Counted from the first letter of the stretch, positions 12,801 through 25,013 are shown. The stretch: 64,000 nt of DNA from Galeopsis tetrahit (GCA_963675135.1 OY776129.1:72447348-72511347); one strand, 5' to 3'. Numbers and translations are program-made. The notes: a model not told the origin generated them from the sequence alone.

Positions 12801-14235
12801 TTCATAAATAATCATTTTATTCATAAGTGGACCACACAAACCCATAATATCCTCCAACCTATCTACTTTATACATTAACTATCAATATTCCTTATAACCT
12901 GTGCAAAAGGAATCATACATACTAATATTGGACGGAGGGAGTACATCTTTTTCTTTGTCAGTCCTCAACTATCATAATGACGTTAAAGTCTATTTGAGTA
13001 CATTTATATTACATTTAAATATCTGTAAGTACCTAACAGAATAAAAGCTTCCTCCATTCCCCCAACCATTTTTCAAGTTTTTGCTTAAAATTTCCTACCT
13101 GTATAGTTTCTTTCTTGCCCTAGTGGCCCAATTGAAATGATGTAATACGCTAGAGGAGAGGTATTAGGTAATTAATTTGTCAATTATGTGTAATTAATTT
13201 CCAATCATTTGGAGTACATTGAATGCACTTTCGTTCTTTTTTTGTTTATACAGTTGATACTTTTTTCCTGCCATCATATGGAAGTTCGGTTGCTGTTTTT
13301 ATTTGATGAGACTGATCCGATGCTTTCATGCAGGAGGAAATTCCTGTGAAAGGTGCTGCATCGACTTATGCGATTGAAGCTAAAGACACTGGGTTGGTTC
13401 AGGTTCAGAAGAAAGATAGTATTATTGGGAAATCACTGGATAAGCTGAAAGAAACAAGCACTGTATGAACATCTTATCCCTGATATCTAGACTCTGTTAT
13501 GTATCGTTGTTGCCTGTTTCCATGTCATATTTATGAGCCGATGTGGCATTGTTCTACTTCCCCAAACTGATGTTTAGATTATTAAATACTGCTACATGCT
13601 GAATATATCCTGTAGCGAGCCTTGAATATTAATTAGACAACTTGGTTGTCTAATTAAATGTGAATGGATTATTATCGTAAATTTATTTGGTGTTGATGAG
13701 CAGGATGTTCTGCAAGGAACTCAGCTTCTAGCAATTGACACTGGTGCAGCTATGGGTCTGGTGAGGAGGGTGCTAATAGGGGATGAATTAACAGAAAAGG
13801 AGAAACAGGCTCTCAAGAGAACATTGACTGATCTGGCATCAGTAGTACCAATTGGCATTCTCATGCTCCTTCCAGTAAGCAACGACCTTTTTAGTCCCTT
13901 GAGATTTTAGATCTTAATTTACAAGAATATACCGCAACTGTGTTTATTAAATGATGTTACTAACGCCTAGTGTAATTCTTGCAGGTTACTGCAGTTGGTC
14001 ATGCTGCTATGTTGGCTGCAATTCAACGCTACGTGCCTTCATTGGTTTGTACTAACGAGCCTGCCCTTACTCTGTCATTGTTAAAACACACACACACACT
14101 GAGATGAGTTCATCTGTTTTGTTGCAGATACCTTCAACGTATGGACCTGAAAGGTTAGAGCTCTTGAGGCAACTTGAGAAAGTAAAGGAAATGGAGAATT
14201 CAGAAGTAAGCGTCAGTGAAAATGTCGATGAATAA
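3899..14235 (+). CDS. plant LETM1-like organellar membrane protein
   Basis: Eighteen coding exons splice to an 884-aa frame: 3899-3939, 4415-4907, 5617-5708, 5846-6010, 7283-7676, 8463-8581, 8667-8739, 8814-9031, 9121-9165, 10333-10375, 10886-11077, 11471-11571, 11688-11748, 12353-12502, 13334-13462, 13704-13874, 13985-14044 and 14128-14235. All introns are GT-AG and phases agree throughout. The Ser/Arg-rich N-terminus fits an organelle transit peptide. The C-terminal part carries the LETM1-type block: a charged helix (DELTEKEKQALKRTLTDLAS), a hydrophobic segment (VPIGILMLLPVTAVGHAAML) and a basic tail. A coiled-coil segment rich in Glu, Leu and Arg lies in exon 11. The family is that of Arabidopsis At3g11560/At5g06220; LETM1 proteins act in organelle inner-membrane ion homeostasis, but the role of this plant subgroup is not settled. 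The exon 5 acceptor at 7283 was preferred to an in-frame one at 7140 because the joined protein then matches the family as I remember it. Intron 4 holds a nested pair of MITEs. Site II motifs lie upstream. Confidence 0.9.
6217..6953. mobile_element. Tourist/Harbinger-like MITE, interrupted by a Stowaway MITE
   Basis: The 12-bp ends GGGGATGTTTAC and GTAAACACCCCC are inverted repeats with one mismatch, flanked by TGA on both sides (6214-6216, 6954-6956), a 3-bp target duplication of the PIF/Harbinger kind. Subterminal sequences (TTTTAAAAACCAGGTTTTGG and its counterpart) are also inverted. A second element (6478-6760) sits inside. Without it the outer element is about 454 bp. The whole lies in intron 4 of the LETM1-like gene. 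Confidence 0.65.
6478..6760. mobile_element. Stowaway-like MITE nested in another MITE
   Basis: The ends CTCCCTCCGTCCCA and GGGACGGAGGGAG are inverted and flanked by TA at 6476-6477 and 6761-6762. A long minus-strand open frame over this stretch (6475-6933) is a by-product of the repeat. It inserted after the outer element. Confidence 0.8.
12685..12941. mobile_element. Stowaway-like MITE in LETM1-like intron 14
   Basis: The right end ATTGGACGGAGGGAG is followed by TA. The left end around TTTGTCCGTCCAGTTTTAGTATGT is its degraded inverted partner, with the first bases mutated. It lies in the intron between the exons ending at 12502 and starting at 13334. Confidence 0.6.
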
Positions 14236-15273
14236 ATAAACACAAACACGAGAAAGGCTTCTTTTACACCTCCTACACAAGGCATTCCCACTGCCTGGGA
14301 AAGTATTGTAATAAGTATTATTTTTTGAAAATATATTGCCACTTGAATTACGGCCTATTCAAATGTATTTATTCGTATACTGAATTTTACTTCTCATGTA
14401 AAAATTACTCTCAAGGTTGAATTTAGCTCGATGAAAGATGCTTTATTTGTATTGCGACTTAAAATGTTACTAGTAGCAGCACAGTTTTGACAGAAGATCG
14501 ATAGTTATACTTATATCTACCTTCCTCTAAGTTGTAGGTTCAACTGATTTAAAATTGAAATTAGCTAAAATAAATTTTAGAAAGTGTAAGGACCAAGTTT
14601 AAACCTCTTTTAAAACTCTATAAAGTTCAAAAACGAAAGTAAATTGAAAACAATCATGATTGCACATAGAATTGTTGTTATCTTCTTTATCTAAACATTT
14701 GTATTTGTAATCGAATTGAATACAAGACTAAATTCACTAAAAAAGATGGCAAATTTTAACCCCAAAAAGAAAGTTGACGGTGAAAATGTTTTCCCAATAA
14801 TATATTAGAAAATTTCCAATTAAACGATAACCCACAATTAAACACCGAACCGGCTAACAGAAATCGGAAATCCCTTTAATCTCCAACCCAGTAACGGCAT
14901 GAATATGATAACATCTGGATCCAATTTGATTTGCAATGCGTAATGGTTGCTTCTTCTCTGCGGTGAGCGACTGTTGCGAATTCTGGAACTAGGGCTGTAA
15001 GATACTCAAGTGTGAATACGAATCTTCGCCTTCGATCTTGATTGAGTTGTTCTGTCACCATCGGTGAGTAAGAAACGAAATCTTAATAATTAATTTCATT
15101 CGTTTTCTCTAATTTCGCTTCACGATTTAGGGTTTTATTCAATTAAGCTCATCTTTATTTGGTGCAAGTATCTAGTCTTAATCTTGTTTACTTGCAACTG
15201 TAAGTTCATCTCCGAAATTTTGCATTTGTACTTGATCTTTATGGTGTTCTTCTGGTGTCCGCTATAGGCAACA
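14236..15273. other. 3' end of LETM1-like gene, intergenic spacer and COG1 leader
   Basis: The LETM1-like 3' UTR has AATAAA-like signals right after the stop. The COG1 5' UTR appears to start near 14880 and contains an intron, with donor CATCG|GTGAGT at 15064 and acceptor GCTATAG ending at 15267, six bases before the COG1 start codon. Nothing else is recognised. Confidence 0.6.
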
Positions 15274-18200
15274 ATGTCCACCCCGCGCAACCAAACCCGC
15301 ATTGGCACTGGTACCTGGAATCAGGATGCTGAGTCTTTGTTCCGCATGAAACCGATCTCGGAAATCCGAAATGTAGAGGCAACCACTAGGAAGCAGATCC
15401 AAGAGAAGAGCGAGGAGCTGCGGCAGCTGGTCGGTAACCGCTACCGCGATCTGATTGACTCTGCTGATTTCATTGTCCTCATGAAGTCTTCCTGTGAGTC
15501 AATTGACGCAAATATCTCTGCCATCCACCATGCCATTCTCTACTCTCTCTCTTCCTCTGATGTCCCAAACTCCCCTCACATCTCTTCTAATCCTGTGGGA
15601 GCCCATGATTATGGAATTGCCTGCCGCGTCAAGTACCTGGTGGACACCCCGGAAAACATTTGGGGCTGCCTTGATGAATCTATGTTTGTTGAATCCTCTG
15701 CACGTTACATCCGCGCCAAGCACGTGCATTTCAACTTGATTAACTCTAAGGACAACAAGAATGTGCTATCCAATTTCCCCTTGTTGCAGCACCAGTGGCA
15801 AATAGTAGAAGGTTTCAAGGTTCAGATATCGCAGAGGAGTCGTGAGAGATTGTTGGATCAAACCAGTAATCTTGGAATCAGTGCGTATGCAGATGCATTG
15901 GCAGCTATTGCCATCATAGACGAGCTTGAACCTAAACAGGTTTTGTCTCTTTTCATTGATTCGAGAAAGTCAATCATTTCACAGAAGCTAAGCGCATGTT
16001 GTCGTGATGCCAATGCTGATAGTTCTGAAGTAATTTCTGTATTCTGTTCTATTCTAAGTATAATTCAGATAACTATATGTCAAGTGGGGGAGTTGTTCTT
16101 ACAAGTATTGAATGATATGCCTTTGTTCTATAAAATTATTCTGGACACTCCACCTGCTTCTCAGTTGTTTGGAGGTATACCAAACCCCGATGAGGAAGTC
16201 AAACTGTGGAATTTGTTCAAGGACAGGTTAGAGTCTAATATGATATTGTTAGACCGAGATTTTATTTCAAGCACTTGTTCTGATTGGCTGAGGAATTGTG
16301 GGAAGGATATCACAAGCAAGATCAACGGAAGATATTTAATTGATGTAATTGGTAGTGGATATGAGCTTTCTCTGGCTGAAAAACTGATTAGGGAGACCAT
16401 GGATAGTAAACAGGTTTTGGAAGGTAGTTTGGAATGGCTAAAGAGTGTTTTTGGTTCTGAGATTGAGTTACCGTGGAAAAGGACGCGCGAGCTTGTCTTA
16501 GGAGAAGATTCAGATATATGGGATGATATCTTTGAATATGCTTTTGCTCAAAGGATGAAAGGGATTATAGACTTGCGATTTGATGAATTAAGTGGAGTTG
16601 TTGATGTGGTGGTGTCAGTTCGGTCAATCTCTAAACCTCCTGGTGATCATACTGAGTCCGAAGATTACTTGAACAGATTCAGAAATGGTGGCGGGGTTTG
16701 GTTCATGATGCCAAATAGTAAAAAGTTAGGCTCTCTTCCTGGCTCAAAAATGCACCAGCCTCAAGAAAATGATTTTCTCAATTGCCTCAGTACTTATTTT
16801 GGCCCTGAAGTCAGTCGGATTAAAGTTGCCGTGGATAATTGCTGCCAGAAGGTTGTTCAGGATCTCCTAAGTTTCCTGGAGTCTCCGAACGCCCCACGCA
16901 GATTAAAAGATTTGGCACCATATGTTCAAAGCAAGTGTTACGACAGTCTGTCAGCCATACTAACACAACTCAAGAATGAGCTTGACCACCTATACAATGA
17001 CCTAGAGAATAAAAATAAAGATGATGCCTCCACACTTCCTCCTGCTATACTTGTTGAGAGATCATTGTTTATTGGGAGACTTCTGTTTGCAATTCAGAAG
17101 CATGCTCGACATATTCCTGTGATACTTGGTTCACCTAGGTCATGGGTGATCGAAGTTACGACTGCAGTCACTAGTCCATCATCAATTGGATTTAAGCATA
17201 CTAGGGTGCCCACTGACTCAGAATTGGATAGTCCTGGGAAAAAAAAGCTTGATTCTAGCAGGAAACAGTCTCCGTTAGTGACTGCAGCTCTATTTGGAAT
17301 AGATGACAAGATGAGCCCACAACTTGAGGAATTACGGAGGACAACTCAAGGTCTGTGTGTCAGAGCTTACAATCTGTGGATATCATGGGTTTCTGATGAA
17401 CTTTCAAATATATTCTCCATAAATCTCAGAGGGGATGATGCCTTGTCATCAACTGCACCAGTCAGAGTAAGTGATTCTTACTGGATACCTTTTAATGTTT
17501 GTCTGCCAACCCGTGCCATATATTTCGACAGATGTTTACATTATGAGATACGGTGCTGATTGTGTATTAGCATGATGCAGCTCCATTATGTACCCTAGAA
17601 CAATTACATTTGTTTTAGGACTTACTTTAATCTGCAAATTACACAACACTGCCTATTAATTTCTTTAAAAATTGTGAACCAAAGTCATTTTTAACATTGA
17701 CAGATCCAACACGAGAAAGTAACTTGTTGTCCATACATTATTTTCAATTGCTTGGCAGGGTTGGGAGGATACTGTAGTGAAGCAGCAAGAAGAGTCGAGT
17801 GAAAGCCAGACTGAGATGAAAATATCTCTTCCTTCTATGCCTTCTTTGTACGTGACATCTTTCTTATTTTATGCATGTGAAGAAATTCACCGTGTTGGTG
17901 GCCATGTACTTGATAAACCAATTTTGCAGAACTTTGCAAAAAGCCTTTTGAATAAGGTATGCACAAGCCATGAAAGTGGTTTCTCTGTGCCATTCTGCTA
18001 AGCATTGCAAAATTCCCTTTTAATTTTGTAACTACTTGGCATTGCTCTCGACTCATATGGTATATATCATAACTTCCACAGGTTGTTAAAATATATGAGG
18101 ATTTCCTGTCAACTGAAGAAATTAGCGGTTCTCAAGTTTCGGAGAAAGGCGTTCTACAAGTTTTATTTGATTTGAAGTTTGCTGCTGATATCTTGTGTGG

Positions 18201-19439
18201 CGGTAGTTTTCAAGCAAATGAAGAATTATTATCTGAAAGTCCAAGCATGAGATCTCCCTACAGAAGGAAGCAGAAAGCACAGCAGTCAAAATCAGTGATA
18301 GGAGAACATACCAAACACTTGGTAGATCGCCTTTCTCAGAGACTGGATCCCATAGACTGGCTCACGTAAGTTGTTTGAATTTAACCTTTTCTTTTGTTTC
18401 TGGGCTTAGCCCATAATCATATTAAAAGGCCCATGCAGAATTACTGAAGCTTATGAATCCCAAACTTTTTTTTTTTTACATTTTTCTTCATTATTGCTAT
18501 GCATATGCCTTTGAAACTGCCATACAAACAAGAAGCCAAATCATGAGTTATAGTATTACTTATTGCTGTTATCTTACTTAAATTCTTACGCATCCAAGGT
18601 ATGAGCCATATCTTTGGGAGAATGAGAGACAGGCATACCTTAGACATGCTGTCCTCTTTGGATTTTTTGTCCAACTTAATAGGATGCATATGGACACCAC
18701 GCAGAAGCTCCCTACTAATTCAGAATCAAATATTATGCGCTGCTCTGTAGTACCTCGTTTCAAATATCTTCCTATCAGGTTATTACTATCATCCTTTTAT
18801 GTTAATGCATTCATATTAGCAACTGTTTTTTCTTGGAAGAACATCCTTTCGAGCTTCCACTGCGTATACCAAGTGTTGTACTGAGTGATTATAAGCTTTG
18901 TAAGCAGTGCTCCAGCATTGTCTGCAAGGAGTGCTGCCCGAACACCTGTATCTACATCTGCCGATGATGTTTACTCAAGAAATTCTTGGAGAAGTTACAC
19001 AAATGATGAAATCTCCCGCAACAGTGATGTTGATGAAGACACAAGTTTGGGTGTGGCTGCACCATTTTTGAGGTCCTTCATGCAGGTATGCTCTATTCCC
19101 TTTCTATCTCTTCTTCTGACTGTTGGTACATCCTTCATGTTCATTATATGAATAGGGATTCACTGTGAACAGTTGAAATTATGTCTTGAAGCTCTGAAAA
19201 ACGTTTTGAGTTGTATGCCTGACTTAAGGCCAAGGATAAACAGAATTCACTATATTATATAAGTTGGAGATCAATTTTTTGCAATTTCTGGATAATTTCA
19301 GGCAGGTAGCAGATTTGGTGAGAGCCTGAGGCTGGGATCAATGCTAACAGATGGGCAAGTTGGAAGGTTTGGTGACATATTACCTGCTCATGCTGCCGGA
19401 CTCCTTTCATCCTTCACTGCTGCTCGTTCCGATTCTTGA
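15274..19439 (+). CDS. COG1: conserved oligomeric Golgi complex subunit 1 (COG1)
   Basis: Six coding exons (15274-17466, 17759-17956, 18082-18365, 18599-18778, 18908-19085, 19302-19439) give 1056 aa, close to the usual length of plant COG1. COG1 belongs to lobe A of the eight-subunit COG tether, which acts in retrograde vesicle transport at the Golgi. The N-terminal part carries the Vps51/COG1 signature region (DAESLFRMKPISEIRNVE, followed by a Glu/Lys/Arg-rich helix and LVGNRYRDLIDSADFIVLMK), about residues 18-75. The first exon is unusually long at 2.2 kb and encodes about 70% of the protein. The start is the first ATG after a 5'-UTR intron and opens MSTPRNQTRIGTGTW. The C-terminus (LTDGQVGRFGDILPAHAAG) is typical of plant homologues. 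No frame damage is seen. It is a housekeeping gene on the same strand as its neighbours. Confidence 0.93.
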
Positions 19440-20293
19440 TTCCCCATGCTCATCAAAAAGCCTCCTCATTCTTCTCTCTCAGGAGGGCACCGGATTTAAC
19501 AGAGTTATTATTTTATGGTAATTCATCGACAAACCATTCTTTGGATGTTTGTATCCTACCCAACCTAGTTTTTTCTGTAACGCAGAGTTGTTTTTTAAAT
19601 TTCAGTTGTTATTGGAGCGTATTGGTCAGAAAACTGGATTCTTTGACAGCACAAGGTTTGTGCTATTACCAGGAACTGTAGGGAAAAGAGCAATGTGGGT
19701 GGGGGATGTATTCTTTTATATGTCGGGCAGGCCAAGGAGTATATAATATATACGTCATTGATATTATTGGACACTTTCAAGCGAAATACAGTTGATCTTG
19801 TAAGAAACCAACTCTGTTTCATCTTTGTTTGAATTTTTGAAATTTTGATTAATGTAGATAGGATAAGCTAACATCAACTTATATACAAATACTAGTAATA
19901 CTGTATGTATCTTTGAGTTTGATAATCTTTGGCAGCGTTGAGGTTATATAGGCTTTCATCACCAACGCACATGGACTGTACTAATTATAGGAAAGGTCAA
20001 TAGTAGCTGAGGACAGCATTCACAAGACAAAAATAAGAAGAAAAAACAAACTTTTACAGTAGAAAACGATACGTGGCATTTCGTTTAATTTGTAGTGTTT
20101 AGATTTTTTTTTTTTTTTTTTTATGGAAGTGTTTAGATTGTTATTACAAGCGTTAGGGTGTATCACGAGTCCACTAATTGATTTATTTTGAAGATGAGAT
20201 TAAATTTCAATTTTCGATGTCTTGCGTTTTTTCTTCACAACTTTCGCATGCCAATATTACAATTGTGATTAATGGAATCAGTTGAAGAGTTTA

Positions 20294-20669
20294 GGGATTA
20301 AAGTTTTTTTTAGTCCTTTAAGTTGGACTAATTTTGAATTTGGTTTCGATGGAATACACATTTTGATTTTGGTCCTATAAGTTGACAAATTTTTGAATTC
20401 AGTCCAATTATTACCATTTCAGGTAAATGAACCGATCAAATTTTTAGCTTGTGTGTAATTCAAATCAACCTTGAATAACCGTGAATTTGCTCATGTGCAG
20501 AAAAATGCAGAAAAAAATTAATTTGACCGGTTCATTTACGTCCAATAGTAGGTAATTGGACTGAATTCAAAAAATTTGTCAACTTATGGGACCAAAATCA
20601 AAATGTGTATTCCATCAGGACCAAATTCAAAATTAGTCCAACTTAAAGGACTAAAAAAACTATAATCCC
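20294..20669. mobile_element. MULE-like element with very long inverted repeats
   Basis: The two halves are inverted copies of each other over roughly 115-130 bp each. The left end GGGATTAAAG continues through TAGTCCTTTAAGTTGGACTA, and the right end mirrors it to TATAATCCC. Perfect 9-bp direct repeats AAGAGTTTA flank it (20285-20293 and 20670-20678), the target size of Mutator-like elements. It is 376 bp with no transposase. A transcript through it would fold into a long hairpin. Confidence 0.8.
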
Positions 20670-20685
20670 AAGAGTTTATTATATA

Positions 20686-20860
20686 CTCCCTCCGTCCGCC
20701 TATAAGCTTCCCATTTTACCATTTTGGTTCGTCCGCCTATAAGTTTCTCATACCTTTTTTAGTAAGTATTTTTTCTTACACTTCACTTTATATCTTACTT
20801 TTTCTCTCTATCTCTCTCCTCTCTCAATCACACGTAACACTTATAGGCGGACGGAGGGAG
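20686..20860. mobile_element. Stowaway-like MITE, short variant
   Basis: The ends CTCCCTCCGTCCGCCTATAAG and CTTATAGGCGGACGGAGGGAG are perfect inverted repeats flanked by TA. An internal second copy of CGTCCGCCTATAAG follows 35 bp after the first. At 175 bp it is the shortest and best preserved of its kind in the window. Confidence 0.85.
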
Positions 20861-21228
20861 TATATTGAAGAGACTTATCATTTTGATGAGTTCGGCCATA
20901 TGGTGAATGAGTTGTACTGTGCAGGCCCAAACTCTATTTTAAAAATATTCCTACACAATCAATGACCAATGACCAATGATCATTGTTACGGTAAAATTGA
21001 TAATCCATCTACTTAACGAGTCTTCTTGTAACTAAATAGAGTAAGCTTGCTTCTATGGAATTTCTAAGACGTGTGAAAAAGCACCACTAAATTTATTTGA
21101 TAAAATGTATATACATCAAATCTCAATTTAGGTGAACTCAAATCTTATTTCCCCTTTCAAAACTCAATATTTACTTATTTATTAGTAAAATATATATATA
21201 CACATACACAGACATATATCGTGCGGAA

Positions 21229-21318
21229 GTAAGAAACTCCAACCCGTCAAAAAAAAAAAAAAAGGTAAGAAACTCCAACCCGTCAAAAAAAAAAAAAAAA
21301 AAGGTAAGAAACTCCAAA
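21229..21318. repeat. three-copy tandem repeat with poly-A spacers
   Basis: The phrase GTAAGAAACTCCAACCCGTC followed by 15-18 A occurs twice, and a third partial copy (GTAAGAAACTCCAA) follows. It lies about 100-190 bp upstream of the ILR1-like start codon, within its promoter. A-tract slippage should make it length-variable. Confidence 0.8.
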
Positions 21319-21414
21319 AACAGAGTCCGAATTTGTCTTATCTATTACTAGTGTATATGCTGAAGTAGTTTGTTGTCTTAATTAATCTGCCGCCCGAGGA
21401 AATTTTTTACAGAA

Positions 21415-23569
21415 ATGGAGCGGATCTTGCGTTTATTTTGCTTCTCCCTACTGGTATTATTATTAGCCCTTGTTTGTTCATCGGCTCTACAAAGTGAGTC
21501 ACTGAGTCGGGAGTTATTAGAATCGGCAAGGGGCGCCGAGTTCCTGGATTGGTTGAAAAGGGTTCGAAGGGAAATCCACGAGTACCCAGAGCTTGCATTT
21601 GAAGAGCACCGAACGAGTCAACTCATTAGAACCGAGCTTGACTCACTGGGGATTGAGTATGAATGGCCTGTGGCTCAAACTGGCGTGGTCGCCACTATTG
21701 GCTCGGGGGCTAAACCCTGGTTCGCTCTTAGAGCAGACATGGATGCCCTCCCTATGCAGGTTTTTTTTCTAATTACAAACAAAATTCATTTCCGAGAATA
21801 AGTTTTTCTAATTAATCAAGAATCAATTATAACTTGTGTTGATTGATGTTAAGGGTGTCTTCAGTTTACTGAAATTTGATCAGTAGTAATTTGGTTTTTG
21901 CTCATAGGACTGTCGATAATATCAATATGTATGAACTTTCCCTTTTTTTTTTTTTTTTTTTTCTTGTTTTGGAGATTCGTTTGATCCTTAATCTCTAAGA
22001 TCAACAGTATATATTATTTCTAGTTTAGACTCATCCTTTCTACCTTTCTCTCAATATAATGTAGAGTTTATTAGTTCTTTTACCAGAAACTTTGTATATG
22101 TAATATACAGCCTATAACATACGCCAAAGTGAAATTTGTAGGAATCAGTGGAATGGGAGCATAAGAGCAAAATAGATGGCAAAATGCATGCTTGTGGTCA
22201 TGACGCTCATGTCACAATGTTGCTCGGAGCAGCTAGATTATTACAAAACAACCGCCATAAATTGAAGGTAAACTAGTTTTGTTATAGGTCTATGGTGTTC
22301 GTGTTAAGGTGATCTGAGATTTTATCCATCTTTCTTCGTAATATAGGGCACTGTGAAACTTGTCTTCCAACCTGCGGAAGAAGGTTATGCTGGTGCGTAT
22401 CATATGATAAAACAAGGAGCCCTCGACGGAGTTCACTCCATTTTTGCCTTACACGTTGATCCCCTGATACCCACGGGTACTATCATTTCCAAACCTGGTC
22501 CAATACTTGCTGGATCGGGCCGGTTTTCTGTAACAATTCAGGGAAAAGGCGGTCATGCAGCAAGCCCGCATAGAACCAGAGATCCAATTCTTGCTCTTTC
22601 TATGACAATTCTTGCACTCCAACATATTGTATCAAGAGAAACCGATCCTCTAGAACCGAGGGTATGCTTCTTTTTTGTCTCGTCTTGAGCAGTTTGATGC
22701 ATATTAAAGTTGAGTAGGTTTTATATGAGCATGGTTTATGATATGAACCACCTATGAATTTGGATCTTAGACTGAGCCAAATTGGTTAAGGCACATGACC
22801 CGAATAAAAAAAGATCCAGTTTCACACTAAGGAATACCATGAACCATGCTTATATAATACTTTGTGATTATTACTTACATGAGGTTGTATGTCTGTGAAG
22901 TCAATTGGATTTCTTGATTAATAGGTTATCACAGTTGCGTATGTACGAGGTGGTAAAGCCTTTAACATCATCCCCGAGGCTGTGGAATTTGGTGGGACTT
23001 TCCGGTTTGTGAATTCTGAAAGCTATTTGTACCTTAAGCAGAGGATTAAAGAGGTATGTGCCTTCCTCGTGGTTATATCCCATTCAAATAGTAGTATTAG
23101 TTGTTTTCACTGAAAAATATTACTACTACATCCTTGGACTGAGTACGATTTATGGTGTCATACTTTCATCTTATTACAGGTAGTAGAAGGTCAAGCAGCA
23201 GTGCATCAATGTAGTGCTGAGGTGGACTTTGTAGAGGATAAACTGATACCGTATCCACCGACGATAAATCATCCTAGTATGTACGAGCATGCTAAAAGGG
23301 TGGGCAAAAGCTTGCTCGGAGAGAAGGGCGTGCAATTGATGGCTATGACTATGATGGGAGCTGAAGATTTCAGTTTTTATGCAGAGAAGATACCGGCTGC
23401 CTTTTTTATGATTGGTGTAAGAAACGAGACGATGAAGGCAGCTAAAGGCTTGCACTCGCCTCAATTTATTATGGACGAGGACGCTCTTCCTATTGGAGCT
23501 TCTCTCCATGCTGCTGTTGCTATTACCTTCTTCTTGGATGCTCAGGCAGGCGAATCATTACACAAGTGA
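21415..23569 (+). CDS. IAA-amino acid hydrolase, ILR1-like (peptidase M20 family)
   Basis: Five exons (21415-21759, 22142-22267, 22347-22661, 22925-23053, 23180-23569) encode 434 aa, the usual length. Enzymes of this family hydrolyse auxin (and some jasmonate) amino-acid conjugates to free hormone. Residues 1-25 form a signal peptide (hydrophobic LLVLLLALVCSSAL). Metal ligands known from Arabidopsis ILL2 are all present: Cys133 and His135 in HACGHDAH, Glu169 in QPAEEGYAG, His193 in FALHVDP and His397 in GLHSP. The dimerisation-domain phrase GKGGHAASPH is intact. The C-terminus ends ESLHK and lacks the HDEL/KDEL ER-retention signal of IAR3, ILL2 and ILR1, so this copy may leave the ER. The start is the first ATG. 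Its promoter holds a tandem repeat. Confidence 0.93.
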
Positions 23570-25013
23570 CAATTTCTGTAAATTGAGATTTTCGTTTCGA
23601 AAACATGTTTATGCATTTAAATCCATAAAGTTTCCACAGAAATAAAAACTAAGTATTGCTTCCTTGGCTAATCAACCTTAAATCACATAATTCATAATTG
23701 GGCTAGTCTTTGGTGAGACCGTCTCACAGAATGAGATCCGTGAGACGGCCCTCATATATAAAAAGTGATAATGTTTGAGCAAAAAGTGATTTTGTTTAAG
23801 TAAGAAGTGATAATCACTTTTGTTAAAAATATTATCACTTTTTACTTAAAAATTATCACTTTTTTTACAAATCAAAATGTGAAAAAAAATATATGTCCTA
23901 CCCAAAATTTTGAAATATGAGTTAAAAGGCATAATTACAGTTTGAAGCACACAGTTTTAGTATTTTCATTTGCCTTTTTTTAAAGTAATACAGTACGTGT
24001 TACTTTATTTGCCAACATCTAACTACCGTTGTTTTTTATATTAATAAAAAGAGACATAAATATCGCATTAAATAACTTTTTTTTCAAAAATTAAAATATA
24101 GGAGTAACTGTTTTCTATTTCTCCATTAATAATGCTGATATGTTTTTCTTTTTCTAATTCTGCCATTCACGAAACCTAAGTAGCTGAGCTGAACTGCTAA
24201 TACAGATACAGGCTTGTTGTAGAAGATTCTTTATCCCAATTTCTCATGATTTAAAATTAAAAATGAAAAAACAAACTCGTCGGTGCTTGTTTATAACGAA
24301 ACTGTGGGGTAGAATCATAATACTCTTTACATACTTGGTGCCCAAGACTAGGGTTCTCGGATTCCGCTACGATCGTATACAACCTAAAAGCTTGACACCA
24401 ACTTCGATTTCCTTACTGTAATGTAGGAAGAAGCATCGATTGTTGTTTAAAGGTTCGTTGATTAAATTCTTCATCTCCAATTCAAATATTTGATTATTGC
24501 TTTTGTAAATGTGTTATATGTCTTACTTGGTTTTCTCTTCTGTGAGTTTTTGTTGTTCGTGGTATTGACAGCATTTAAGCTCTTTAGCTTGGAATTTCAT
24601 TTTTGTAATACAGTAATTTTTTTGCTGTTGATAACTAAAACAAGTATGGTTTTGAAAAATTAGGGTATTTTTGAAGATGGATCCTTATTGAATTGCTATA
24701 ATTCGAAACTGTTAATGCTTGGACCGTAGAGGAGTTTGTTCGAAGACGCTCCTGATTTTCCTTGTATTTGCTCATTACTGCTATAGATGTGTTTGGTTTT
24801 TCGTGATTATTTGTAGGTTTTCATTGGGAACTGATTGGATTATGTTGATTCTGGGATGCGTTTGGAAAGAAAATGCCCTTTTTTTTTGCTTGTGTCATTT
24901 GGTGGAAGAATCTCAGAAGGTTATCTTTTTTAAAGAGAGTGCAGGTCATATGCTTCTATTTTGAATACTGTCCCGTGTATAAGTAGATATGATTGTGGGA
25001 TTTACTGGATATC
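23570..25013. other. intergenic region and split 5' leader of the UPF0496 gene
   Basis: After the ILR1-like 3' UTR comes a short AT-rich stretch with repeated AAAAGTGATAAT words (23761-23870, partly inverted). The UPF0496 leader seems to start near 24340. A leader intron may run from the GTTCGT after TTTAAAG (about 24452) to a CAG near 24944. No separate gene is visible. Confidence 0.5.

Larger units (their letters stand above)
19440..21414. other. intergenic region COG1 to ILR1-like gene
   Basis: The COG1 3' UTR occupies roughly the first 400 bp. Two MITEs then sit nearly side by side (20294-20669 and 20686-20860), followed by the ILR1-like promoter with a three-copy tandem repeat at 21229-21318. 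Nothing else is recognised. Confidence 0.6.

Noticed and set aside
21229..21318. CRISPR-like direct repeats
   Set aside because: Only three copies, with poly-A 'spacers', in a plant promoter. This is an ordinary tandem repeat.
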